Source: Mesorhizobium sp. DCY119 (lineage in GTDB: Bacteria; Pseudomonadota; Alphaproteobacteria; Rhizobiales; Rhizobiaceae). From it: a stretch of DNA of 64,000 nucleotides. The DNA lies in assembly GCF_003590645.1 (NCBI RefSeq), contig NZ_CP031834.1:3472501-3536500 (forward strand), in the 5' to 3' direction. Positions 56,615-64,000 of this stretch are shown in pieces; the first letter of the stretch is position 1, and each line of letters opens with the position of its first letter. The notes under the pieces were generated by a model that was given only the letters and a program-made list of their open reading frames with translations, made no database searches and was not told where the DNA came from. Position numbers and translations under genes: made by a program.

Positions 56615-57856
56615 ATGATGACGGCTGCAACGGCAAACACCAGCGCGCGGGCAACCGTTCCGTGGCTGATCATCATATGCGGCTGCCTGATTGCCGCCCT
56701 CACCTTCGGCCCGCGCTCGGCGATGGGCTTCTTCCAGCTGCCTATGCTCGCCGAAAAGGGCTGGGACCGCACCACCTTCGGTCTCGCCATGGCATTGCAG
56801 AACCTGTTCTGGGGCCTCGGCCTGCCATTCTTCGGCGCGATCGCTGACCGCTACGGCACATGGCGCGTGCTGACGCTGGGCGGCCTCATCTATGCCGCCG
56901 GCCTCTACATGATGGCGACGGCAACCTCGGTCGGCATGCTGCATATCGGCGGCGGCATACTGGTCGGCCTCGGCGTTGCGGCCGGTTCCTTCAGCATCGT
57001 GCTTGCCGCGTTCGCGCGCCACACACCGCCGGAGCGGCGCTCCATCGTCTTCGGCATCGGCACTGCCGCCGGCTCGGCCGGCATGTTCCTCTTCGCGCCG
57101 CTCAGCCAGGGCCTGATCACTGCCTATGGCTGGTCGGATACGCTGGTTTATATGAGCGCGATGATGCTCATCATTCCGGTTCTGGCGATCCCGCTGGCCG
57201 GCAATTCGCACAATCCGAATTCCGCCAATGCGATCGATCACCAGTCGGTCGGCGCAGCCTTGCGCGAAGCGCTCGGCCATCGCAGCTATGTGCTGCTGGT
57301 TTCAGGCTTCTTCGTCTGCGGCTTCCAGGTCGCCTTCATCACCGCGCATTTTCCCGCCTACATTGCCGATATCGGCATCGATGCGCGCTATGCGGTGATC
57401 GGGCTGGCCCTGATCGGCTTCTTCAACATCATCGGCTCGCTGGCCTCCGGCGTCATCGGCCAGAAGTACTCCAAGCCGATCTTCCTCGCCTGGATCTATA
57501 TCGGCCGCTCTATCGCGGTCGCCGCCTTCCTTCTGCTGCCGCAGACGCCGACCAGCGTGGTGATTTTCGCCATCGTCATGGGGCTGTTGTGGCTGTCGAC
57601 GGTGCCGCCCACCAACTCGCTGGTCGCCATCATGTTCGGCACCCGCCATCTTGGCATGCTCGGCGGGGTGGTCTTCCTATCGCACCAGATCGGCTCATTC
57701 CTCGGCGTCTGGCTGGGCGGCTATCTCTACGACCACTTCGGCTCCTACGATCCGGTGTGGTGGCTGGGCGTGGCGCTTGGCCTGTTCGCCGCTGTGGTGC
57801 ATTGGCCGATCAAGGAGCGTCCGATCGACCGGCCAGCGCTCGTTCCGGCCGAGTAG
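56615..57856 (+). CDS. MFS transporter
   Basis: A 413-residue, twelve-helix major-facilitator permease. The A-motif is FGAIADRYGTWRVLTLGG. The middle loop (PLAGNSHNPNSANAIDHQ) separates two six-helix halves. It looks like the oxalate/formate-antiporter or monocarboxylate type, but no substrate can be assigned. ATG at 56615 follows GGGAGG; it could also be 56618. It is divergent from the sigma gene and ends 2 bp from recO. Confidence 0.92.
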   Translation: MMTAATANTSARATVPWLIIICGCLIAALTFGPRSAMGFFQLPMLAEKGWDRTTFGLAMALQNLFWGLGLPFFGAIADRYGTWRVLTLGGLIYAAGLYMMATATSVGMLHIGGGILVGLGVAAGSFSIVLAAFARHTPPERRSIVFGIGTAAGSAGMFLFAPLSQGLITAYGWSDTLVYMSAMMLIIPVLAIPLAGNSHNPNSANAIDHQSVGAALREALGHRSYVLLVSGFFVCGFQVAFITAHFPAYIADIGIDARYAVIGLALIGFFNIIGSLASGVIGQKYSKPIFLAWIYIGRSIAVAAFLLLPQTPTSVVIFAIVMGLLWLSTVPPTNSLVAIMFGTRHLGMLGGVVFLSHQIGSFLGVWLGGYLYDHFGSYDPVWWLGVALGLFAAVVHWPIKERPIDRPALVPAE

Positions 57857-57858
57857 TC

Positions 57859-58620
57859 TCAGGCTGCCGTATCGCCCGGAACGCCTTGCGCGGCAGCGTT
57901 GCGTTTCCTCAGCGCATTGAGGAAACCGGCGCGCGCATCTGGAGCCTGTATTCCGCGCGGTTCATAGACATGGCGGGCAAAGAAGAAGTCCGTCAGGCGG
58001 AAGGCCTGTTCGATCGTCGTTATATCCGCCAGCGGGCTGGAACCGCGCAAAAGAAACGCCGGCAGCGCCAGCATCTTGTCATGCCACGGCAGGCCGGCCT
58101 CGCGCGACACGGCACGCCCTGATTTCGGCGAGACGTAAGTAAGATCGTCGCGCCGCCCTGTCGCGGCGCATTCGGTGAGGTCGAGGCCGAAACCCAGCTC
58201 CTCCAACACCATCAGCTCGAAGCGTACGACAAGCTCGCCGGCAGCGGTGGCGTCATCCAGATGCTCGATCAGCAGCCCCAGCATCTCGTAGAGCCCGCCA
58301 TGCGGGTCGCGCTCGGGCAAGAGCCGCAGATGGGCTGCCAGCGTCTGCAAGCCGTAGACGGCGCAGGCGCTTTCGAACAGGCGCGCGGCGTTGAGTTCCA
58401 GGGCCTCGGCCTGGAACATGCCGAGATGCTCGTCGAGCCGCGCGCGCCAGATGAGATCGACGCGGTTGCCTGCCTGAAGCAGCGGCTGGGCCTTGCGCGA
58501 GCGCCCGCCGCGCACCATGCCGAGATGGCGGCCATGGGCGCGCGTCATCACCTCAAGTATGACGCTGGTTTCGCCATGCTTGCGGGTTCCAAGGATTATG
58601 CCCTCGTCGCGCCATTCCAT
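57859..58620 (-). CDS. recO: DNA repair protein RecO
   Basis: A 253-residue recombination mediator that loads RecA on single-stranded DNA with RecR. The OB-fold N-terminus is [21 protein letters not shown], and [23 protein letters not shown] follows. Last gene of the minus-strand rsh to recO series, 18 bp after era. Confidence 0.95.
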   Translation of the reverse strand: MEWRDEGIILGTRKHGETSVILEVMTRAHGRHLGMVRGGRSRKAQPLLQAGNRVDLIWRARLDEHLGMFQAEALELNAARLFESACAVYGLQTLAAHLRLLPERDPHGGLYEMLGLLIEHLDDATAAGELVVRFELMVLEELGFGLDLTECAATGRRDDLTYVSPKSGRAVSREAGLPWHDKMLALPAFLLRGSSPLADITTIEQAFRLTDFFFARHVYEPRGIQAPDARAGFLNALRKRNAAAQGVPGDTAA

Positions 58621-58638
58621 GGCTGGAGCTTCGGCCGC

Positions 58639-59547
58639 TCAGTGCGGGAATTCAAGACCCATTTCGCGGTAGCGCTCGGGGTCGTCGCCCCAGTTCTCGC
58701 GCACCTTCACGAACAGGAAGAGATGCACCTTCTGTTCGAGGATATCGCCGATATCCTTGCGGGAAGACTGGCCGATGGAACGGATCGTCTCGCCCTTGTG
58801 GCCAAGCACGATCTTCTTCTGGCTGTCGCGCTCGACATAGATGACCTGCTCGATGCGAACCGAGCCGTCGGGCTTTTCTTCCCACTTTTCCGTCTCGACA
58901 TGGGACGAATAGGGCAGTTCCTGATGCAGCCGCAGATAGAGCTTTTCGCGGGTGATCTCGGCTGCGAGCTGGCGCATCGGCAGGTCCGAGATCTGGTCTT
59001 CCGGATAGTACCACGGGCCGACCGGCAAGGCTTCGGCGAGATGATCGAGGATCGCCTGGCACCCTGCCCCGGTCAGCGCCGAGACCATGAAGGTGCGCTC
59101 GAACTTGACCCGCTCATTGCAGGTGGCGGCAAGCGCCAGCAGGCTTTCCGGCTTGACCCGGTCGAGCTTGTTCAAGATGAGGATTTTCGGCTGGCGCACG
59201 CCTTCCAGATTGGTCAGCATCGCATCGGCATCGCCCTTGATGCCGCGCTCGGCGTCGATCAGCACCATCACCATGTCAGCGTCCTTGGCTCCGCCCCAAG
59301 CAGTCGTGACCATGGCCTTGTCGAGCCGGCGGCGCGGCTTGAAGATGCCGGGCGTGTCGATGAAGACGATCTGCGCATTGTTGTGTGTAGCGATGCCGCG
59401 CACGATGGCGCGCGTCGTCTGCACCTTGTGGGTGACGATCGACACTTTGGCGCCGACGAGCTGGTTGACCAGCGTCGACTTGCCGGCGTTGGGAGCGCCG
59501 ATCAGGGCGACGAAGCCGGAATGGGTTGCGGGGGCGTCTTCGCTCAC
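58639..59547 (-). CDS. era: GTPase Era
   Basis: A 302-residue GTPase for 16S rRNA maturation and 30S assembly. G1 is GAPNAGKST, G3 is DTPGIF, G4 is LNKLD, and the C-terminal KH domain has KIVLGHKGETIRSIGQ. Its start overlaps the rnc stop by 4 bp. Confidence 0.98.
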   Translation of the reverse strand: MSEDAPATHSGFVALIGAPNAGKSTLVNQLVGAKVSIVTHKVQTTRAIVRGIATHNNAQIVFIDTPGIFKPRRRLDKAMVTTAWGGAKDADMVMVLIDAERGIKGDADAMLTNLEGVRQPKILILNKLDRVKPESLLALAATCNERVKFERTFMVSALTGAGCQAILDHLAEALPVGPWYYPEDQISDLPMRQLAAEITREKLYLRLHQELPYSSHVETEKWEEKPDGSVRIEQVIYVERDSQKKIVLGHKGETIRSIGQSSRKDIGDILEQKVHLFLFVKVRENWGDDPERYREMGLEFPH

Positions 59548-60266
59548 TTTTCGTTTCCTTCCTGGCCCCAGACGCCTTCGCGCTGGAGGATTGCCGCGGC
59601 GGCGGCCTGCTCGGCCTCGCGCTTGGAGCGGCCTGTAGCAGTCGCCGGCTCGAACTCCCCGACACGCACGCTCACCGTGAAGAGCGGATCGTGGTCGGGG
59701 CCTTCGCGGCTTTCAATCTGATAGGCAGGTGTAGCACTTGCCGCCTGATGTGCCCATTCCTGCAATTCGGTCTTCGGGTCGCGGCGGGCCGCACCGGTAA
59801 CCTTGGAGCGCGGCTCCCAATAGCGCAGGACGAAGCGCTTGGCCGCTTCCATGCCGCCGTCGAGATAAAGGGCTGCGATCAGCGATTCCAGCGCGTCGGC
59901 ACGGATGTTCACGCGCTTGCGGCCGGCGAGCGTCTTGACCTCGCTGCCGGCGCGGATCAGGTCCGGCAGGCCGATCTCGTCGGCGATTTCGGCCAACGCC
60001 TCGGCATTGACCAGCGCGTTGAGCCGGACGGAGAGTTCACCTTCGGCAGCGTTCGGAAAGGCGTGAAACAGCATGTCGGCGATGATCAGGCCAAGCACGC
60101 GGTCGCCGAGAAACTCGAAGCGCTCATAGTCCGTTCCGGCCTTGGCACCGCGCGCGCTTGCGTGCGTCAGCGCGCGCTGAAGCCGCTCATGGTCGCGGAA
60201 CACATGGCCGGTGCGTTGCTTCAACGCCTCGGCAATGTCTTTTCCGGTCAGCCGTTTGAACGCCAT
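59544..60266 (-). CDS. rnc: Ribonuclease III
   Basis: A 240-residue double-strand-specific RNase. The signature helix is YERFEFLGDRVLGL (Phe replaces the usual Leu in ERLEFLG), the second acidic cluster is ADALESLIAALYLDGG, and the dsRNA-binding domain is at the C-terminus (PKTELQEWAHQ … GRSKREAEQAAAAAIL). ATG at 60266 is 2 bp after lepB; a longer frame runs into lepB and is rejected. Confidence 0.97.
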   Translation of the reverse strand: MAFKRLTGKDIAEALKQRTGHVFRDHERLQRALTHASARGAKAGTDYERFEFLGDRVLGLIIADMLFHAFPNAAEGELSVRLNALVNAEALAEIADEIGLPDLIRAGSEVKTLAGRKRVNIRADALESLIAALYLDGGMEAAKRFVLRYWEPRSKVTGAARRDPKTELQEWAHQAASATPAYQIESREGPDHDPLFTVSVRVGEFEPATATGRSKREAEQAAAAAILQREGVWGQEGNEK

Positions 60267-60267
60267 C

Positions 60268-61017
60268 CTAACGAACGAAGTTGAACAGGCGCGAGGCGCG
60301 CATCTCGGACGGCCACTTCCAGATTTCGAGCGGGCTTGCGCCATCGGCGATCGAGAAGAAGATAATGTTGGCCTTGCCGACGAGGTTCTCGGACGGCACG
60401 TAGCCGACGTTGAAGCGGCTGTCGGTCGAGTTGTCGCGGTTGTCGCCCATCATGAAGAAGTGCCCTTCCGGCACGACGAATTCGCGGGTGTTGTCGCCGA
60501 TGGAGTTCGGCGTCAGGTCGAGCGTGTCGTAGGAAACGCCGTTCGGCAGCGTCTCGCGGTAGACGTCGACCGGGCGGTTGACCTCGGTGATGTCCGGATT
60601 GTTGATCTCGCCGACCTTCTCGCGCGGCACGGCCGTGCCGTTGATGAAGAGCTGGCCGTCCTTCATCTGGACCTTGTCACCCGGCAGGCCGATCACGCGC
60701 TTGATGTAATCCAATGACGGGTTCGGCGGGAACTTGAAGACCACAACATCGCCGCGCGCCGGATCGCTGCCCCAGATGCGGCCCGAAAACAGGTCCGGTC
60801 CGAATGGCAGCGAATAGCGTGAGAAGCCGTAGGACCATTTGGTCACGAACAGATAGTCGCCCTCCAGAAGCGTCGGCCGCATCGAGCCCGAGGGAATCGA
60901 AAAAGGCTGAAACAGAAACGTGCGGATGACCAGCGCAAGCAGCAGCGCCTGAACGATGACGCTGACGGTCTCGCCAAGCCCGCCGGATTTCTTCTCGGAT
61001 TTATCAGCCACGCTCAT
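60268..61017 (-). CDS. lepB: Signal peptidase I
   Basis: A 249-residue inner-membrane protease. One N-terminal membrane helix (SVIVQALLLALVIRTFLFQPF) precedes the catalytic Ser in PSGSMRPTL; the catalytic Lys lies in DYIKRVIGLPGD, and the signature MGDNRDNSTDSR follows. It releases Sec-exported proteins. Coupled to rnc downstream. Confidence 0.97.
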   Translation of the reverse strand: MSVADKSEKKSGGLGETVSVIVQALLLALVIRTFLFQPFSIPSGSMRPTLLEGDYLFVTKWSYGFSRYSLPFGPDLFSGRIWGSDPARGDVVVFKFPPNPSLDYIKRVIGLPGDKVQMKDGQLFINGTAVPREKVGEINNPDITEVNRPVDVYRETLPNGVSYDTLDLTPNSIGDNTREFVVPEGHFFMMGDNRDNSTDSRFNVGYVPSENLVGKANIIFFSIADGASPLEIWKWPSEMRASRLFNFVR

Positions 61018-61119
61018 GTCGTCCTCAGTTTCTGCGTCGGGTTGGTATAAGGGCTCGACGCGCGCGGGGCAATCTTTGCCCTGATCGAAAAAACGCCACG
61101 AGCGCCATGAAAATGGCGG

Positions 61120-61521
61120 TTATTCGGCAGGCAAGGCTTCTATGATCACAAACGCTTGCGCGAGCGGAAAATCATCGGTGATCGTCAGGTGGATCGTCGC
61201 GCGATGGCCCTGCGGCAGCATCTTGGCCAGTCTTGCAGCGGCTCCGCCGGTCAGATGCATGGTCGGCTTGCCACCCGGAAGATTGACCACACCCATGTCG
61301 CGCCAGAAGACGCCGTGCGAAAGGCCGGTGCCCAGCGCCTTGGAACAGGCTTCCTTGGCGGCGAAGCGCTTGGCGTAGGAGGCAGCCCGCTGCTTGCGGC
61401 GATCGGACTTTTCCTGCTCGACTTCAGTGAAGATGCGGGCCGTGAAGCGCTCGCCATAGCGCTCCAGCGACTTTTCGATGCGCCGGATGTCGATCAGGTC
61501 ACTGCCGATGCCGATGATCAT
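61120..61521 (-). CDS. acpS: Holo-ACP synthase
   Basis: A 133-residue phosphopantetheinyl transferase that converts apo-AcpP to holo-AcpP. Motifs are [16 protein letters not shown] at the start and [15 protein letters not shown] in the middle, with Asp8 and the Glu of KEA as Mg ligands. ATG at 61521 is the family start; the open frame extends 33 residues upstream with no support. Confidence 0.96.
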   Translation of the reverse strand: MIIGIGSDLIDIRRIEKSLERYGERFTARIFTEVEQEKSDRRKQRAASYAKRFAAKEACSKALGTGLSHGVFWRDMGVVNLPGGKPTMHLTGGAAARLAKMLPQGHRATIHLTITDDFPLAQAFVIIEALPAE

Positions 61522-61534
61522 CGAACGACTGTCC

Positions 61535-62113
61535 TCAAATGTTCCGGCTTCCAGGCTTCGTCGCCGGAATGGCAGCCAGTTCGGGCGGAAGCTGGTCGAC
61601 CGGATAGGCCGGAACCTCATATTCGGCGAGTGCTACCAGCGGCACGCCGACATCGGTCTTGCCCGCCGAACGATCGACGATGCACGCGGCGGCGACAACC
61701 TCGGCGCCCAGCGCGCGCAGGCAGTCGATGGTTTCGCGGATCGACAGGCCGGTGGTGACGATGTCTTCCACGATGACGACGCGCGCACCCTTCTCCAGTT
61801 CGAAACGGCGCAGCTTGAACACGCCATTCTCACGCTCGACCCAGACCGCCGGCACGCCGAGATGCCGCGACGTTTCGTAGGCCGGAATGATACCGCCGAT
61901 CGCCGGGCCGACGACATAATCGATCTTGCCCGGAACCTCGGAGCGGATTTTTTCCGCCAGAGCCCTGCACAGCCGCTCGGTCTTGTCGGCATGCATGAAG
62001 ACCCGGGCCTTCTGCAGGAAAACCGGACTGCGCAGGCCGGAAGTCAAGATGAAGTGGCCTTCCAGCACCGCGCCGGCTTCGCGAAAAATGTCCAGTACCT
62101 GGTTCGTGTTCAT
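61535..62113 (-). CDS. pyrE: Orotate phosphoribosyltransferase
   Basis: A 192-residue enzyme of pyrimidine synthesis. The PRPP-binding motif is [14 protein letters not shown], preceded by [14 protein letters not shown] at 62113 gives the usual start [21 protein letters not shown]; earlier in-frame ATGs would overlap rsh. It follows rsh by about 22 bp and ends 13 bp before acpS. Confidence 0.96.
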   Translation of the reverse strand: MNTNQVLDIFREAGAVLEGHFILTSGLRSPVFLQKARVFMHADKTERLCRALAEKIRSEVPGKIDYVVGPAIGGIIPAYETSRHLGVPAVWVERENGVFKLRRFELEKGARVVIVEDIVTTGLSIRETIDCLRALGAEVVAAACIVDRSAGKTDVGVPLVALAEYEVPAYPVDQLPPELAAIPATKPGSRNI

Positions 62114-62135
62114 CCCGTTCCCGTCTTTAGAATAA

Positions 62136-64000
62136 TCAGCCATTAACGCGCCGCGCATCGCTGACGCTCGAGTTTTCCTTGAGCTGAGAGATCAGCCGGT
62201 TGAGGTGCTTGAGGTCCCAGACTTCGAGGTCGATCAGCATCTCGGTGAAATCGGGCGCAGTCCGCACCATGGAAAGCGTATGGATGTTGGCGTCGTTTTC
62301 GGCAATCACCTGTGCGATCTCGGCAAGCGACCCCGGCGCGTTGATGGCCACGACCGAGATGCGGGCCGGAAAGCGTTCCTTCGTCGCCTCATCGATATCC
62401 CAGCGCACGTCGATCCAGCGCTCGGGCTGGTCGTCAAAGGCGGTCAGCGACGGCGACTGGATCGGATAGATGGTGATGCCAGATCCCGGCTGGACGATGC
62501 CGATGATGCGATCGCCGGGCACTGCGCCTTCGGGCGCAAAACGCACCGGCAGATCGCCGCGTACGCCGCGGATGGGAACAGCGCCGCTTTCCTTGGCGGC
62601 CTGCCTGTCCTTGCGCGAGGCACGGCCCGGAATCTGAAAGAGCATGCCGGCGGCGTTGCGGATTTTCGACCAGCCCTCCTCGCGCGGCTTGGGCGGCAGC
62701 GTGACGCGCTCTTCCTTGAAATCGGGGTAGACGGCCTTCATCACATCCGTCGACGACAGCTCGCCGCGACCGACGGAGGACAGTACATCCTCGATGTCCT
62801 TGCGGGCCAGCCGGTGCAGCACCGGCTTCAGGCTGTCCCTGGAAAAGGTCTTTCCCGAGCGCTCGAAGGCGCGCTCGAGAATGCGGACGCCGAGGCCCGA
62901 ATACTGCTTGCGAATGGCATTCTTGGTCGCCCGTCGGATGGCGGCGCGCGCCTTGCCGGTGACGACGACCGATTCCCACGCCGCCGGCGGCACCTGTGCC
63001 TTGGAGCGGATGATCTCGACCTCGTCGCCATTCTTCAACTCGGTCATCAGCGGCATGATGCGGCCATTGACCTTGGCGCCGACGCAGGTGTCGCCGACAT
63101 CCGTGTGGACGGCGTAGGCGAAATCGATAGGTGTCGCACCGCGCGGCAGCGCGATCAGCATACCCTTGGGTGTGAAGCAGAACACCTGGTCCTGGAACAG
63201 CTCCAGTTTGGTGTTTTCCAGGAAGTCCTCGGGATTGTCGCCCTCGGACAATTGCTCGATGGTGCGCCGCAGCCAGGCGTAAGCGTTGGTTTCCTTGGAG
63301 ATGGTGTGGCTGGCGTTCACCTTGCCGCCGGTGTCCTTGTAGAGCGCGTGAACGGCCACGCCATATTCGGCAATCTTGTTCATCTCGCGCGTGCGAATCT
63401 GCAATTCGATGCGCTGGCGCGACGGACCGACGATCGTGGTGTGGATCGAGCGGTAGTCGTTCTGCTTCGGCGTCGAGATGTAATCCTTGAAACGGCCCGG
63501 AACCATCGACCAGGTCGTGTGAATCGCGCCGAGCGCGCGATAGCAATCCTCGACGCTCTCCACGACGACGCGGAAACCGAAAATGTCGGAAAGCTGCTCA
63601 AAGGAAAGCGCCTTGGCTTCCATCTTGCGGAAGACCGACCATGGCTTCTTCTGGCGGCTCTTGACGGTCGCGTTCAGGGCATATTTCTCGAAAAGCCCCG
63701 ACAGCGAATTCTCGATCTCGACGATAACGCCGCGATTGCGCTCGGAAATGTCGGCCAGGCGCGCCGTCACAGTGCGATAGGCTTCCGGGTTGATGTAGCG
63801 GAACGCCAGCTCCTCAAGCTCTTCGCGCATGCCCTGCATGCCCATGCGGCCGGCCAGCGGCGCATAGATTTCCATCGTCTCTTCGGCGATGCGCAGGCGC
63901 TTGTCGTCGCGCATGTGATCCAGCGTGCGCATATTGTGCAGCCGGTCGGCGAGCTTGACGAGAAGGACCCGAACATCCTCCGAGATCGCCAGCAGCAGCT
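62136..64000 (-). CDS. rsh: RelA/SpoT-type (p)ppGpp synthetase/hydrolase, 5' end beyond the window
   Basis: The last about 621 residues of a bifunctional stringent-response enzyme. The right edge lies in the HD hydrolase domain ([15 protein letters not shown]). Then come the synthetase domain ([18 protein letters not shown] … [11 protein letters not shown]), the TGS domain ([32 protein letters not shown]) and a C-terminal ACT domain ([27 protein letters not shown]). One long Rsh is typical of alphaproteobacteria. It begins the rsh-pyrE-acpS-lepB-rnc-era-recO series. Confidence 0.97.
   Translation of the reverse strand, partial: LLLAISEDVRVLLVKLADRLHNMRTLDHMRDDKRLRIAEETMEIYAPLAGRMGMQGMREELEELAFRYINPEAYRTVTARLADISERNRGVIVEIENSLSGLFEKYALNATVKSRQKKPWSVFRKMEAKALSFEQLSDIFGFRVVVESVEDCYRALGAIHTTWSMVPGRFKDYISTPKQNDYRSIHTTIVGPSRQRIELQIRTREMNKIAEYGVAVHALYKDTGGKVNASHTISKETNAYAWLRRTIEQLSEGDNPEDFLENTKLELFQDQVFCFTPKGMLIALPRGATPIDFAYAVHTDVGDTCVGAKVNGRIMPLMTELKNGDEVEIIRSKAQVPPAAWESVVVTGKARAAIRRATKNAIRKQYSGLGVRILERAFERSGKTFSRDSLKPVLHRLARKDIEDVLSSVGRGELSSTDVMKAVYPDFKEERVTLPPKPREEGWSKIRNAAGMLFQIPGRASRKDRQAAKESGAVPIRGVRGDLPVRFAPEGAVPGDRIIGIVQPGSGITIYPIQSPSLTAFDDQPERWIDVRWDIDEATKERFPARISVVAINAPGSLAEIAQVIAENDANIHTLSMVRTAPDFTEMLIDLEVWDLKHLNRLISQLKENSSVSDARRVNG

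Overview
The window is GC-rich chromosomal DNA from an alphaproteobacterium, most likely a Rhizobiales member of the Mesorhizobium/Phyllobacteriaceae type. The evidence is the gene order (gmk-yicC-mltG-fabF-acpP-fabG-fabD; rpsF-rpsR-rplI followed by a CFA-type methyltransferase; dnaB-radA-cvpA-purF; rsh-pyrE-acpS-lepB-rnc-era-recO), proteins I recognise as rhizobial types (DUF930, TIGR02301, RLAN/ATP-grasp), and palindromic intergenic repeats of a kind common in rhizobia. Genus-level placement is inference. I see no rRNA, tRNA, CRISPR array, IS element or prophage.

Region by region. 0-8 kb: 3' end of a probable rsmA, an ASCH-domain gene, then a minus-strand block for nucleotide, cell-wall and fatty-acid synthesis (gmk, yicC, mltG, fabF, acpP, fabG, fabD), interrupted between acpP and fabG by a DinJ/YafQ-type toxin-antitoxin pair. 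8-12 kb: an LTA-synthase-like membrane sulfatase-fold enzyme and a TadG-like vWA protein. 12-15.4 kb: ribosomal proteins S6, S18 and L9, then a cyclopropane-fatty-acid-synthase-like enzyme. 15.4-18.3 kb: YnfA, an AraC/GyrI-like regulator and two envelope proteins. 18.5-25.9 kb: dnaB, a second toxin-antitoxin-like pair, radA, cvpA, purF, an SDR and an OsmC protein. 26-29.4 kb: two EamA transporters and a 1.46-kb gene-free island full of palindromes. 29.4-35.5 kb: an Aas-like acyltransferase/acyl-activating enzyme, pssA, psd, and an ArsR-controlled Atm1-type ABC exporter. 35.5-39.7 kb: a LysM protein, LOG, a CorA/ZntB transporter and RarD. 39.7-45.1 kb: a tightly overlapped operon cysS-VOC-GFA-GFA-pip-cimA. 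45.1-49.9 kb: small proteins, LysE, SRAP, Nudix, TIGR02301 and an exported protein. 49.9-54.9 kb: a dihydroorotase, ygfZ, an HD hydrolase, and a GNAT plus RLAN/ATP-grasp pair. 55-57.9 kb: ECF sigma/anti-sigma and an MFS transporter. 57.9-64 kb: recO, era, rnc, lepB, acpS, pyrE and a truncated rsh.

Most genes are housekeeping. Lipid metabolism recurs (fab genes, acpP, acpS, CFA synthase, Aas-like, pssA, psd), as does translation and the stringent response (rpsF/rpsR/rplI, era, rnc, cysS, rsh). The least explained content is the GNAT/RLAN-ATP-grasp pair, the PemK-like gene with a TTG start after a Phd antitoxin, a dihydroorotase with Gln in its first metal-ligand position, a 21-bp in-frame tandem repeat inside ygfZ, an apparently leaderless metalloregulator with a perfect operator over its promoter, and several families of long inverted repeats. 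Start codons were moved downstream of the longest reading frame wherever a ribosome-binding site and family length favoured it; each case is noted. No database search was possible.
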